Assembly (NCBI GenBank): GCA_951640165.1
Contig: OX621266.1
Coordinates: forward strand, 8,060,001-8,124,000
DNA length: 64,000 nucleotides
Origin: Pseudoips prasinana
Lineage: Eukaryota; Arthropoda; Insecta; Lepidoptera; Nolidae
Direction of reading: 5' to 3'
Shown here: positions 37,401 through 45,851 of the stretch, piece by piece
Numbering within the stretch: the first letter of the stretch is position 1
Layout: the number at the start of each line of letters is the position of its first letter
Translations under genes and position numbers: made by a program
Notes under the pieces: model-generated
Told to the model about the DNA's origin: nothing
Seen by the model: the letters and a program-made list of their open reading frames with translations, nothing else
Database searches by the model: none

Positions 37401-37640
37401 GGCGGCTACGTATCCCGGACCCCTCTCTAAAAGCGAGAGGGGAGGGGAGTCCGTGGCGGGCCGCGACACCAACGCCACCAAGCCGTCCCGATCACCCAGC
37501 CAACGGCCAGGTATCGAGTACGGCTCGGCGACCACCGCCACGTCCACCAACCACTCGGCCACAGTCTGCATCAGCAGATCCTGGGCCGCTCTGCAGTGGT
37601 TGGTGTTCGCCTGGAGGATGCGATGCTCGACTCTACCCAT
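34470..37640 (-). CDS. ORF2 (endonuclease-reverse transcriptase) of A8, intact
   Basis: 1056 residues. The APE-type endonuclease spans about 1-215: N12, E39, D125 and N127 of GDLNAK, D177 of SVVDVSF, and S201-D202-H203. RT spans about 420-760: fingers YRPIVLLDEVGK, motif A with D576 in FDIANAFNS, motif B GVPQGSVLGPLLWN, YADD at 665-668, and MKYLGLVLDSRW after it. The C-terminal CX2CX8HX4C knuckle lies at about 953-970, followed by a basic tail RRRRRGGRRR. This enzyme set nicks the CCTAA strand and primes cDNA there. The start ATG is 37638-37640. Confidence 0.95.
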   Translation of the reverse strand: MGRVEHRILQANTNHCRAAQDLLMQTVAEWLVDVAVVAEPYSIPGRWLGDRDGLVALVSRPATDSPPLSLLERGPGYVAAAWGEIALVGVYFSPNRPLRDFEDFLEVLTAVVGRAAPRQVVVLGDLNAKAVAWGNPAASCNVRGRAVEFWAASCGVSLLNRGDVHTCVRQQGGSVVDVSFATPVLATRVVNWRVEMVETLSDHRYVRFDISTQSPRGMARSGQSPFPRWALTRLDREAAQEAAFLRDWLSSPVEVTDVDAAAVQFRGSLTEVCNSSMPRSRRPPPRRTVYWWTGELAALRAACVEARRAYTRSRRRTSRCQAEEDRLYASYLEAKTVLKSAICAAEDSARAEMLEGLDRDPFGRPYKLARSQLRPYGPPLTETLEPALLDGVVRSLFPRRTDFTPPTMNPPLGGVVASPEEEVPPVSVEELRAGVLSLRAKKTAPGPDGVPARVVAIAASLMEERFRDLFSACLTAGRFPKIWKEGQLCLLRKEGRPVDSPSAYRPIVLLDEVGKLFEGIIATRLNSQLREVGPDLSDAQFGFRQGRSTVDAVALLRGQVQEAVGAGDGVLAVSFDIANAFNSVPHTTILEALRYHGVPQYLRVILANYLEDREVLLADRTARIRRYGAESGVPQGSVLGPLLWNIGFDWLLRGTLLQGTSVICYADDTLLVARGRDFREAACLASAGGSLVAGRIRQLGLGVALNKTEAVFFHGPRQRCPPDAHIVVEGVRIGVGAQMKYLGLVLDSRWRFGPHFSGLSTRLLKAADALSWLLPNLGGPKERCRRLYAGILKSMALYGAPIWADSLHRRENATAIRRPQRAIAQRVARAYRSVGFAAACALAGTPPWELEAWVLARVYEWAARRRALGERPAAQERDAVRREARDAIVLHWTQDLASATFGRRTLDALGPALRDWLERPHGFLSFRLVQVLSGHGCFGTHLHRIRREETPACHHCGAAEDTAQHTLEVCPAWAELRRALTDVVGQDLSLPSVVNSMLGSEEAWAAVASFCEDVMSQKEAAERAREDDPLAPPLRRRRRGGRRRLYDRRLPPSGGD

Positions 37641-37642
37641 TA
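37638..37642 (-). promoter_or_regulatory. TAATG stop-start overlap, A8
   Basis: The ORF1 stop TAA and ORF2 start ATG share one base. The same signal is at 22470-22474 (A6), 58462-58466 (A13) and 41680-41684 (C1). UAAUG is the documented coupling signal of Bombyx SART1. Confidence 0.85.
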
Positions 37643-39748
37643 GTCGGTCATCGCACCCCCCTCCTCCACAGCCGCTGAGGTCCCAGCCACTGGGACGGCG
37701 GTGGCAATGACAGGCCGGGTCGGCGCCTGTATTTTGCCCTTCTTAAGGGGAGGACTGCAGTTCCTCCCCTTCATAATATGTCCCGCAGGGCGGCCACTAG
37801 CGGCACATACCGCGCAGTGCGGTGCGGCGGCCTTGCAGGAGGCGGATTTATGCCCCTCCTTGCCGCAGCGGTAGCAGCTGTCCGTCCTATCTACGCTGGA
37901 CGGACAGAGGGCTCGGGTGTGGCCGATTCCGAAGCACTTGTAGCACCTCAAAGGCTGGTCCTCAAGTGCCCGGACCGCACCCGAGCTGAACCCGACGGCG
38001 AGCCGTCCCTTTTCGAGGACGGCTTTGGCAGCGGCGACAGGGCACTCCAGGCGAATAGTGCCCATGCCGCCGCGCCCGGGCCTGACGCCCCCGCCCTGCA
38101 CCGCTGCGACTTCGCAGCCCCCAATGGCTGCGATCGCTGCCACCACCTCCTCCCTGGTGACGGAGTCATCCAGGTCCGTCACCTCGATGGCCGCCGACTT
38201 CACCGGCCTGGCCACCTTCGCCGCGTCCGCAATGACCTCCTGCAGCTTTGCTGCGAAGAGGTCGGCGTGTTTCCCGCCCTCAGCACCGGGGAACTCGAAG
38301 ATACGAGCCCCAGCCTGTGTCCGGCGGCACGAGACTTTGCCGATCCCCAGTTTGGTTGGATCGGCATTGGCACGCGCCCGCAACATTACGGACGCGTATG
38401 TCTCGCCCCGCTCCGCAGCCTCCGCGGTGAGCGTCATCACGACGGCTGCGGTTTTGGGAGGAACCAGGTTCCTCTTGGCACCGGCTGGGGGGGAACTCTT
38501 CCCCTTCCCCTTTCCCTTGCCAGTCGACTGACCAGCAGGGGTGGTGGCGGAGACGGCTGGGGCTGGGGGGGTGCTCTTCCCCTTCCCTTTTCCTTTGCCA
38601 GTCGGCTGGGACTGGCTGGGAGTGGTGGTGGCGGGAACGGCAGGGCCGACAGCTGCCGTCCTTTTTCCCTTGCCCTTCCCCTTACCAAACACCTTCGTCC
38701 AGCCCTGCTGGTTGGTCGGGGTGGTGGAGGGGAGAAGGGCGTCCTCCCTCTGGGAGGTGGGCACCGGCTCTCGCCTCTTGTCCGCCGCAAGTGGCGGTCG
38801 GAGGACTTTCTCCGGCAAGAGCCGGTCCTCAATGCCCGCTAGGCAGGCCCGAACAAAGGCCCTCTCCTCCGCCATAACTTTGCGGAGGACATCTTCAAGG
38901 CCTGGGGAGGAGGCAAGGCCCTCTGCCGCAGGTCTAGGCTCGGCTTCGGATGGCCGGGCCGTGGCTTCAGCCAGCTTTTGGTGCAGCTGGCTTACCTCCT
39001 GCTGCAGGCGATCCACTTTCGCCTGCAGTTGCCGCGACTCGTCGCTGGCCTTGCGGTCGACCAGCTCCGCGACGATGCCGCGCATGCTGGCGGCCCGGCA
39101 TTTGAGGGACTTTTGAAAAGTCCCTTTTAGGTGGGAGGACTTGGTGGCGACCTGGACGATTACCTCCTCGTCCTCCAATGCCATCCGCTCCAGCTCGGCC
39201 AGGGAGTGGTCCGCGTACAGAACGCGGGACGCTCCGTATCCGGATTTGGCGCGGGCGGCGCGCGCCCGTTCCTCCCTGGCCGCTACCTGCTCCTCCAGGT
39301 CTTGTTGGAGCCGCTCCCGCTGAGCCAGGTCCAACTGACGCTGGGCGTCAACCAAACCCACGTCATGGGTGTCCGCCGTGGTCTTTTGTGCCTTCTTTTT
39401 TGGCTCCTTCGAACCTGAACCCGAGGCCGAGGATCCATCCGACCCGTGCTTGAGGTACGCCTTCCGCTTCCCCGATGCCGATCGCGACCGAGAACCAGCG
39501 ATCACCATCGAGTCCGCATCCGACGAAATGGACTCAATTTCGGAGTCCGACAGATCGCCCGCCCTCCCTCCGTAGAAGGCCTTGCCTTCTTCCGACGCTG
39601 CTCCAGCGTCGCGTTGGCCCTGAGAAGGGCCTTTTGGTTGGCCCTGAGAAGGGCCTTTGGGTTGGCCCTGAGAAGGGCCTTTGGGTTGGCCCTGAGAAGG
39701 GCCTTTTTTTACGAAATGCCCGAGGGCATCCCGCGCAGGTTTCGGCAT
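37640..39748 (-). CDS. ORF1 (Gag-like) of A8, intact
   Basis: 702 residues from ATG 39748 (the frame upstream opens only with TTG) to TAA 37640-37642, whose first base on the minus strand, 37642, lies 2 nt before the ORF2 ATG. Order: MPKPARDALGHF, four KGPSQGQP repeats, acidic/Ser stretch, RSRSAS, coiled coil ending LQQEVSQLHQKLAEAT, a hypervariable linker with Gly-Lys tracts, the Gag core (TLTAEAAERGETYASVM), and knuckles CYKCFGIGHTRALC, CYRCGKEGHKSASC and CAVCAASGRPAGH...C. Expected role: RNA binding and telomere targeting. Confidence 0.94.
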   Translation of the reverse strand: MPKPARDALGHFVKKGPSQGQPKGPSQGQPKGPSQGQPKGPSQGQRDAGAASEEGKAFYGGRAGDLSDSEIESISSDADSMVIAGSRSRSASGKRKAYLKHGSDGSSASGSGSKEPKKKAQKTTADTHDVGLVDAQRQLDLAQRERLQQDLEEQVAAREERARAARAKSGYGASRVLYADHSLAELERMALEDEEVIVQVATKSSHLKGTFQKSLKCRAASMRGIVAELVDRKASDESRQLQAKVDRLQQEVSQLHQKLAEATARPSEAEPRPAAEGLASSPGLEDVLRKVMAEERAFVRACLAGIEDRLLPEKVLRPPLAADKRREPVPTSQREDALLPSTTPTNQQGWTKVFGKGKGKGKRTAAVGPAVPATTTPSQSQPTGKGKGKGKSTPPAPAVSATTPAGQSTGKGKGKGKSSPPAGAKRNLVPPKTAAVVMTLTAEAAERGETYASVMLRARANADPTKLGIGKVSCRRTQAGARIFEFPGAEGGKHADLFAAKLQEVIADAAKVARPVKSAAIEVTDLDDSVTREEVVAAIAAIGGCEVAAVQGGGVRPGRGGMGTIRLECPVAAAKAVLEKGRLAVGFSSGAVRALEDQPLRCYKCFGIGHTRALCPSSVDRTDSCYRCGKEGHKSASCKAAAPHCAVCAASGRPAGHIMKGRNCSPPLKKGKIQAPTRPVIATAVPVAGTSAAVEEGGAMTD
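39614..39705 (-). repeat. ORF1 minisatellite, 4 units (A8)
   Basis: Four KGPSQGQP-coding units. Confidence 0.88.
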
Positions 39749-39798
39749 TCCGAACAAAGCAAGATACGTAGCACGCAAGGCAGATATTCGCTACGAAG

Positions 39799-39905
39799 CA
39801 CAGTGCACTTTAGCCGTACCCAGTCTGCCACTCCGTTACGGTGGTCAGAACTGGGACGTTTCCGGGGAACGCGACGTGGACGCAAGCACTGTGGGGTGGT
39901 TCCCC
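39799..39905 (-). ncRNA. HDV-like ribozyme candidate, A8 5' end
   Basis: Complete core: P1 GGGGAAC/GUUCCCC, P2 CACAGUGC/GCACUGUG, P3 GCG/CGC, L3 UCCACGU, P1.1 GG, P4 CCCAG..UCUG..CCAC with its partner, J4/2 CUAAA. Best copy for a cleavage test because the element is intact. Confidence 0.87.
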
Positions 39906-39924
39906 GGGCCAACCCAACCTAACC
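39906..39924. repeat. GGGCC plus variant telomeric relic, A8/A9 junction
   Basis: Five extra bases GGGCC, then AACCCAACCTAACC. The same 19 bases occur at 60715-60733. Confidence 0.93.
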
Positions 39925-39953
39925 TTTTTTTTTTTTTTTTTTTTTTTTGTTTG

Positions 39954-40054
39954 CGCTGGGAAAAAATGCGTTACGCATACCCGCCCATTGGGGGATGGAC
40001 GGGTTATGTGGGACTCTCCGGCTACTCCGGCATACCCACTAAAATAACCCAGCG
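39954..40054 (-). promoter_or_regulatory. Conserved 3'-terminal RNA fold (A9)
   Basis: Closing stem 39954-39960/40048-40054, hairpin 1 U.G type. Confidence 0.65.
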
Positions 40055-40270
40055 GCACTCCCGCATCGTCTTTGTGGAGGAGGACTGGGAAACCGGCACA
40101 GCCTTTACGTCCAGTCCCCCACCGACGACCGCCCGCCTTTACAGCGGGGCCCGCACGCCCCTCCCTAAGTGGAGGGGCCCGGGAATGACCGTGAGTGCTC
40201 GGCCATTCCCGCCCGACGAGGGTGGTGATTGGTGCAATGCGAGCGAAGGCGCCCCCGCGCCTGTCGCCCG

Positions 40271-40423
40271 CTAATCACCACCAGAAGGAGGGAGGCGACG
40301 ATCGTACAACCGCCGTCTCCCACCCCTTCTTCGCCTGCGGAGCAGCGGCGCGAGAGGATCATCCTCCCGCGCGCGCTCCGCCGCCTCCTTTTGCGACATG
40401 ACACTCTCGCAAAAGGAGGCAAC
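40271..40423 (-). pseudogene. ORF2 C-terminal remnant of A9
   Basis: About 50 codons of the basic C-terminal tail (RRRRRGGRRRLYDRRLPPSGGD), after the zinc knuckle. No catalytic part remains. Confidence 0.8.
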
Positions 40424-40437
40424 AACCTAACCTAACC
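40424..40437. repeat. Telomeric (CCTAA)n relic, A9/C1 junction
   Basis: AACCTAACCTAACC before the 32-nt tail of C1, which has two interrupting A bases (40438-40469). Confidence 0.95.
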
Positions 40438-40470
40438 TTTTATTTTTTTTTTTTTATTTTTTTTTTTTTG

Positions 40471-40556
40471 CGGGGTGGAAAATCCTGCATGGATGTCCTC
40501 CGCCTTGGGGGAGGCGGAGGGGTCTGTCAGACTCCTACTGACTAAAAACCACCCCG
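40471..40556 (-). promoter_or_regulatory. Conserved 3'-terminal RNA fold (family C version)
   Basis: Closing stem CGGGGTGG (40471-40478)/CCACCCCG (40549-40556). Hairpin 1 is CCTCCGCC/GGCGGAGG around a TTGGGG-type loop, hairpin 2 is GTCAG/CTGAC, then ACTAAAA. Confidence 0.7.
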
Positions 40557-40788
40557 GTGTTCCATCTCACACCTGCGCCGGGGGTCGCGGGAACGAATGA
40601 TACTTCCGCAACCCCAGCTGGTGCTGGCCCATGCCTGCGGGCCTCCTCGCATTAGCGGGGGGAGTGAGGTGTTAAACTCCCCCCGCAACGTCTAAGAGGG
40701 GCGCGCGTGGAACACGTCGCGCCGCCGCCTCGGGTCCAGATGTGTAGTGGGCGACGGACGCCCCCGAGTCCGTCGCCCCTGGACCCAT

Positions 40789-41682
40789 TTAGGGGGGCTG
40801 GAAGAGGGCATTGTCCGCCCTCCGCCGACGCCCGGTGCGTCTGCTGCGGGCCGGATGAGAGGATGTAATCTCCCTCTCCCGCTCCGCAGCTTCCTTCCGC
40901 GAGATGACTGTCTCGCAGAAGGAAACCACCGCGTCCCAGGACTCCTCGCTGCCAACCATCGAGTTCACGATGGCCGGCAGCGACAAGTCACTGCCTACTC
41001 CAAAAATGAGGGCACGGCGCAGCTCCTCCCAAGCGGCACACTCTGCCAGCGTATGCAGCGCCGTGTCCTCCCGACAGTCGACGCAGTGGTGACACCGGGC
41101 GTCCGGCTCCCTGTTTATGCGACACAGGTACTTCCCGAAGCAGCCATGCCCCGAGAGTACCTGCGTCACCCGAAACGTCAGGGAGCCGTGCCTCCTCCCG
41201 AGCCAACGCTCGAGTACCGGCCGGACCGCCTCGATAGTGACGAGGCCGGCGGTTGGGCGCGATAGCCTGTCCCGCCATTCCGCCACCAGGGCCTCGCGAA
41301 GCTGGGACCGACGCAGACCCATGTGTTGCTGCATCGGCCCCTCGCCTTGCGCCAGCATCTCCTCGCGCCACCGGTACAGTGACGCGAGTACTTTCTCGAA
41401 GTCGGCGAGACTCTTGTTGGGCGAAAAATACGCCCCAACCGTACCAATGCCGTCCACGAGGGCTGCTACCCAGCCGTGACCTCGGGACGGGTGGACAAGA
41501 GCCCCGCCAATGATGGCCACCAAGCCGTCCAAGTCCCCCAACCAGTTATCCCTGGGGGGGACAAAGTACGGCTCGGCGACCACCGCCACGCGAATCGACC
41601 ACTCCGCCATGCTCTGGAGCAAGAGATCCTGAGCTCTGGCACAGTGGTTGATATTGCCCTGGAGGAAATGTAACAGCGCCAT
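40789..41682 (-). pseudogene. ORF2 of C1, in-frame deletion of most domains
   Basis: 297 codons. It starts MALLHFLQGNINHCARAQ and keeps the first part of the endonuclease (VAEPYFVPP, NKSLADFEK). It then jumps in frame to VLASLYRWREEMLAQGE, the part after RT, and keeps the knuckle CHHCVDCREDTALHTLAEC and the tail. GDLNA-type motif, SDH and all RT motifs are missing. The ATG is in a TAATG with ORF1. Confidence 0.87.
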
Positions 41683-43048
41683 TAGGCTGTGTCCATTCCC
41701 TCCGCACCCCTCTCAGACCGGGAGTCGGCCGTAGGGCAGCCAGGCTGTCGGGGGGGTAAAGAGCCCCCGGCAGCCTTGGCTCCCTTTTTCTTGCTCTTGG
41801 TGGGTGCGCCACAGGCCTTCCCGCCCGCTCTGTGCCCCGCGGGCCTCCCTGCAGCTGTACAGAGGCTGCAGTTTGGCGCCGCAGAGCACTGGGCCGCCTT
41901 GTGGCCGGGCTGGCCGCAGCGATAACACTCCTCGCTGCGGTCCGTTTCAGCGGTGCACCGCGCCCGGACATGCCCAATGTTCAGGCATCGGTAGCACCGC
42001 ATAGCCCTGGGCTGCATCAGCTTGACCCTGGCTGCAACCCACCCCACCAACAGTCGCCCAGCGCTGGCGACCTTGCTCGCCGCCGCCACCGGACACCGCA
42101 CCCAGATGTAGCCGAGTCCGGAGGCGTCGGCGCGAATCTCGCCCGTCCGTACATCACCAGACGGACAACCACCGGTTCGGGCAACGGCCGCCACAACTTC
42201 AGCCGGAGTGGTCGAGTCGTCCAGGCCGTCGACGCGCAGCTCAGCGGTCTTCACCGGCCTGGACACCCGGACGTCCTCCGGGTTGAGGGCCTCCCTCAGC
42301 TTGGCGGCCAGGATGTCCGCCTTTGTCCCGCTGGAGTCACCCGACACCTCAAGCAGTCGCGCCCCCGTCACCGCCGACTTTATCCTGAAGCCGGACGGTG
42401 TGCCAAGGTCGGGGAACGCGACTTTGGCTTTTGCCTCGGTCAGGACCGCCTTATACGTGATGCCCCTTTCGACGGCTCCGGGCTGCAGTGTTATCACAAC
42501 AGCCGCGGAGCGTGGGGCTCTGACCTTAGGCGGTCCCTGCGCCTTCTTGTGTGTCGGTGCTCCAGCGGTATCTGGTGCTGGTGGCGCCGCCTTTTTCTTT
42601 TTGTTTTTGCGGCCCCTCTTGACGACCGTCGTCCAGGCCTCAGCGCTAGGCCCAGGCGCAGCCGCTGGAGGCGCCGCTGGAAGTCCCGCTGTCCGGGAGG
42701 TCGGCATTTGGGACGCGGGCTTTGAGGCCACGGTCCTCCCTGATCGGCCCGGTTTAGCTGTCACGGCCGCCGCGGCCACCGCGACCGCCGGACCCCGTTC
42801 GTGGAACACCTCCCTCCTCCGCCCGTCCCCGGCGAGCGGAGGGCGGACGGACTCCGCCGGGAGGAGCCTCGCTTCTATGGCCTCGAAGCGGGCACCCACC
42901 ATTTTACCGCACTGCATCATGCAGTTCTGTAGGCAATTGTCTCATGGTGTCCCCCCCAGATACGGTGGGACAGCCGGGCCCTAATGGACCCGGGAGGGAT
43001 TCTCCGGCATAGCCGGTACCCTCCTGGGGTAGTGTTTTCCTAGAAGAC
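41682..43048 (-). pseudogene. ORF1 of C1, internal deletion with frameshift
   Basis: The ATG at 43048 starts MSSRKTLPQEGTG, followed by AGESLPGP and PTVSGG as in B1, but the frame stops after about 48 codons. The C-terminal part is open from 42920 to the TAA at 41682: basic linker, Gag core (VVITLQPGAVERGITYKAVL), knuckles CYRCLNIGHVRARC, CYRCGQPGHKAAQC and a third variant. The coiled-coil region is missing between them. Confidence 0.82.
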
Positions 43049-43183
43049 ATTCTGATCCTTATTACCCTGCGGGCCGGTTTACCCCCCGGTAGCCCCTGCG
43101 CCGGGTAATGCTCAGGGGTTAAGGGGTTAAACCTCTGAATACTCCCCTTCTAGTGAATAGAAGGGGGAAAAGAGGCGAGAGAT

Positions 43184-43353
43184 GTCGGAATATTCGCCAC
43201 GGACGGTGGCTTATCCCCATGCATGCATAGGAAAAAGCCAGCGCCCATGCCCAGGGCACACCAATCCGAAAAACTTCCGTTCCCACCGAATATAAATATT
43301 CGAATGGGACCAGAAGCCTCGGACCACGAGGAGGTTTTCCGACCACGTGCCCC
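43184..43353 (-). ncRNA. HDV-like ribozyme candidate with hairpin insert, C1 5' end
   Basis: P1 GGGGCAC (43353-43347) pairs with GUGCCCU with a G.U at the cut site. P2 is GUCGGAA with UUCCGAC (43190-43184). P3 is ACC/GGU. L3 begins UCCUCGUG and then holds a hairpin of about 57 nt (CCGA..CGAAUAU..AUAUUCG..UCGG). GG follows P1, P4 is GGGCG.UGGCUU/AAGCCA.CGUCC, and J4/2 begins CGAA as in HDV. Confidence 0.75.
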
Positions 43354-43365
43354 AACCTAACCTAA

Positions 43366-43367
<2 letters not shown>
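43354..43367. repeat. Telomeric (CCTAA)n relic, C1/A10 junction
   Basis: AACCTAACCTAACC, then the 34-nt tail of A10 (43368-43401). Confidence 0.95.
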
Positions 43368-43402
<35 letters not shown>

Positions 43403-43403
<1 letters not shown>

Positions 43404-43503
43404 GCTGGGAAAAAATGCGTTACGCATACCCGCCCATTGGGGGATGGACGGGTTATGTGGGACTCTCCGGCTACTCCGGCATACCCACTAAAATAACCCA
43501 GCG
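43403..43503 (-). promoter_or_regulatory. Conserved 3'-terminal RNA fold (A10)
   Basis: Closing stem 43403-43409/43497-43503, hairpin 1 U.G type. Confidence 0.65.
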
Positions 43504-43706
43504 GCACTCCCGCATCGTCTATTTGGAGGAGGACTGGGAAACCGGCACAGCCTTTACGTCCAGTCCCCCACCGACGACCGCCCGCCTTTACAGCGGGGCC
43601 CGCACGCCCCTCCCTTAGTGGAGGGGCCCGGGAACGACCGCGAGTGCTCGGCCGTTCCCGCCCGACGAGGGTGGTGATTAGTGCAATGCGAGCGAGCTGT
43701 CGCCCG

Positions 43707-44852
43707 CTAATCACCACCAGAAGGAGGGAGGCGACGATCGTACAACCGCCGTCTCCCACCCCTTCTTCGCCTGCGGAGCGGTGGCGCGAGAGAATCATCC
43801 TCCCGCGCGCGCTCCGCCGCCTCCTTTTGCGACATGACATTCTCGCTAAAGGAGGCAACCGCCGCCCAAGCCTCCTCACTTCCCAGCATGGAATTCACCA
43901 CACTGGGAAGCGAGAGGTCAATCCCGACTACATCGGTCAGGGCACGGCGCAGCTCAGCCCAGGCTGGGCACACCTCGAGGGTGTGCTGCGCCGTGTCCTC
44001 CGCGGCTCCGCAATGGTGGCACGCCGGGGTTTCCTCCCTCCGGATCCGGTGCAGGTGCGTTCCGAAACAACCATGTCCGGACAACACCTGCACTAGACGG
44101 AACGAGAGGAAACCGTGGGGGCGCTCGAGCCAGTCCCGCAGGGCTGCACCGAGCGCGTCCAACGTCCGGCGTCCAAAGGTGGCGGAGGCGAGGTCCTGTG
44201 TCCAGTGTAGGACGATTGCGTCCCTCGCCTCCCGCCGCACGGCATCCCGCTCTTGCGCGGCGGGGCGCTCACCCAGCGCCCTACGCCGCGCCGTCCACTC
44301 ATACACTCTGGCGAGCACCCATGCCTCCAATTCCCAGGGAGGGGTGCCGGCCAGAGCGCACGCCGCCGCAAAACCCACCGAGCGGTAGGCCCTCGCCACC
44401 CGCTGTGCAATGGCCCGTTGGGGCCTGCGGATGGCGGTTGCATTCTCCCTCCTGTGGAGGGAGTCCGCCCAGATGGGTGCCCCGTACAGGGCCATGCTCT
44501 TCAGGATGCCGGCATAGAGGCGCCGGCATCGCTCCTTGGGCCCTCCCAGGTTTGGGAGGAGCCATGAGAGGGCGTCCGCGGCTTTCAGCAGGCGCGTCGA
44601 CAGTCCGCTGAAGTGCGGGCCGAAGCGCCACCTGCTGTCTAGCACGAGGCCCAGATACTTCATCTGGGCCCCGACCCCTATCCGGACGCCCTCCACCACG
44701 ATGTGGGCGTCAGGAGGGCAGCGCTGCCGAGGCCCGTGAAAGAACACGGCCTCGGTCTTGTTCAGCGCTACCCTCAAACCAAGCTGGCGGATCCTACCTG
44801 CCACTACGGATCCGCCAGCTGAGGCCAAACAGGCCGCCGCCCCAAAGCCCCT
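43707..44852 (-). pseudogene. ORF2 3' part of A10
   Basis: Begins just after YADD (RGFGAAACLASAGG), includes MKYLGLVLDSRW, the thumb and the knuckle CHHCGAAEDTAQHTLEVC to the normal stop. The upstream ORF1 sequence joins in a different frame, so no fused protein is expected. Confidence 0.88.
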
Positions 44853-45807
44853 CCCTCTGGGTGGTTGCCACCCGCTCCTCACGCCTCTTGTCCGCCGCAA
44901 GCGGCGGTCGGAGGGTCCTCGCCGGTAAGAGCCGGTCCTCAATGCCCGCTAGGCAGGCCCTTACGAAGGCCCTCTCGTCCGCCATTACCTTGCGGAGGAC
45001 ATCCTCAAGGCCGGTGGAGGCAAGGCCCTCTGCCGCAGGTCTGGGCTCGGCTTGGGATGGCCGGGCCGTGGCTTCGGCCAGTTTCAGGTGAAGCTGGCTC
45101 ACCTCTGACTGCAGGCGATCCACTTTCGCCTGCAGTTGCCGCGACTCGTCGCTGGCCTTGCGGTTCACCAGCTCCGCGACGATTTCACGAAGACTCGCGG
45201 CCCGGCATTTTAGGGACTTTTGAAATGTCCCCTTTAGGTGGGAGGACTTGGCGGCGACCTCCACGATCGCCTCCTCGTCCTCCAAGGCCATCCTCTCCAA
45301 TTCGGCCAGGGAGTGGTCCGAGTACAAGACCCGGGACGCACCGTACCCGGCCTTGGCACGAGCGACGCGCGCCCGTTCCTCCTGGGCCGCAACCCGCTCC
45401 TCCAGCTCTTGCTGGAGCTGCTCCCGCCTGGTGTCTGCCAAACCCACCTCGTGGGTATCTGCCACTATTGCCGGCTTCTTGGCCTTCACTTTCTTTTTGG
45501 GCTCCTTCGCCGAACCCGAGGCTGAGGACCCATCAGAGCTGACTTTCAAGAACGCCCGCTTTCTCGATGCCGACCGTGACCGAGCAGCCTCGATCACCAT
45601 CGCATCCGACGCAGTGGACTCATTGTCAGAGTCCGACAATGAGTCCACTCTCCCTCCATAGAAGGACCTGCCTTCATCCGACGCTGATACGTCACGTTGG
45701 CCCTGAGAAGGGCCTTTTGGTTGGCCCTGAGAAGGGCCTTTGGGTTGGCCCTGAGAAGGGCCTTTTTTAATAAAATGCCCGAGGGCATCCCGCGGTTGTT
45801 TAGACAT
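44850..45807 (-). pseudogene. ORF1 5' part of A10
   Basis: The ATG at 45807 opens MSKQPRDALGHF with three KGPSQGQP repeats, acidic stretch, and a coiled coil with a short in-frame gap (GLADTRREQ) compared with A4. After PLAADKRREERVATTQREG it passes the joint and stops at 44794 out of frame. Gag core and knuckles are lost. Confidence 0.88.
45697..45764 (-). repeat. ORF1 minisatellite, 3 units (A10)
   Basis: Three units, as in A4. Confidence 0.85.
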
Positions 45808-45851
45808 ATTCCGCAAATTCGTAGCATTCAACGCAAGAGGTAGCTACGATG

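Larger units (their letters stand above)
34125..39905 (-). mobile_element. Family A copy A8, complete and apparently intact
   Basis: 5781 bp: 23-nt tail (34125-34147), 3'UTR with the conserved fold, ORF2, TAATG, ORF1, 157-nt 5'UTR with ribozyme. Both frames are fully open. It is the best reference copy and the best candidate for an active element in this window. Confidence 0.95.
39925..40423 (-). mobile_element. Family A copy A9, severely 5'-truncated
   Basis: 24-nt tail, full 3'UTR and only the last 50 or so codons of ORF2 (40271-40423, ending GGD and TAG). It stops within AGGAGGCAAC before CCTAA repeats. Confidence 0.9.
40438..43353 (-). mobile_element. Family C copy C1, both ends intact, internal deletions
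   Basis: Tail, 3'UTR (40470-40788), shortened ORF2, TAATG, damaged ORF1 and a 305-nt 5'UTR ending at 43353 beside CCTAA repeats. A third family, closer to B than to A in protein sequence. Confidence 0.9.
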
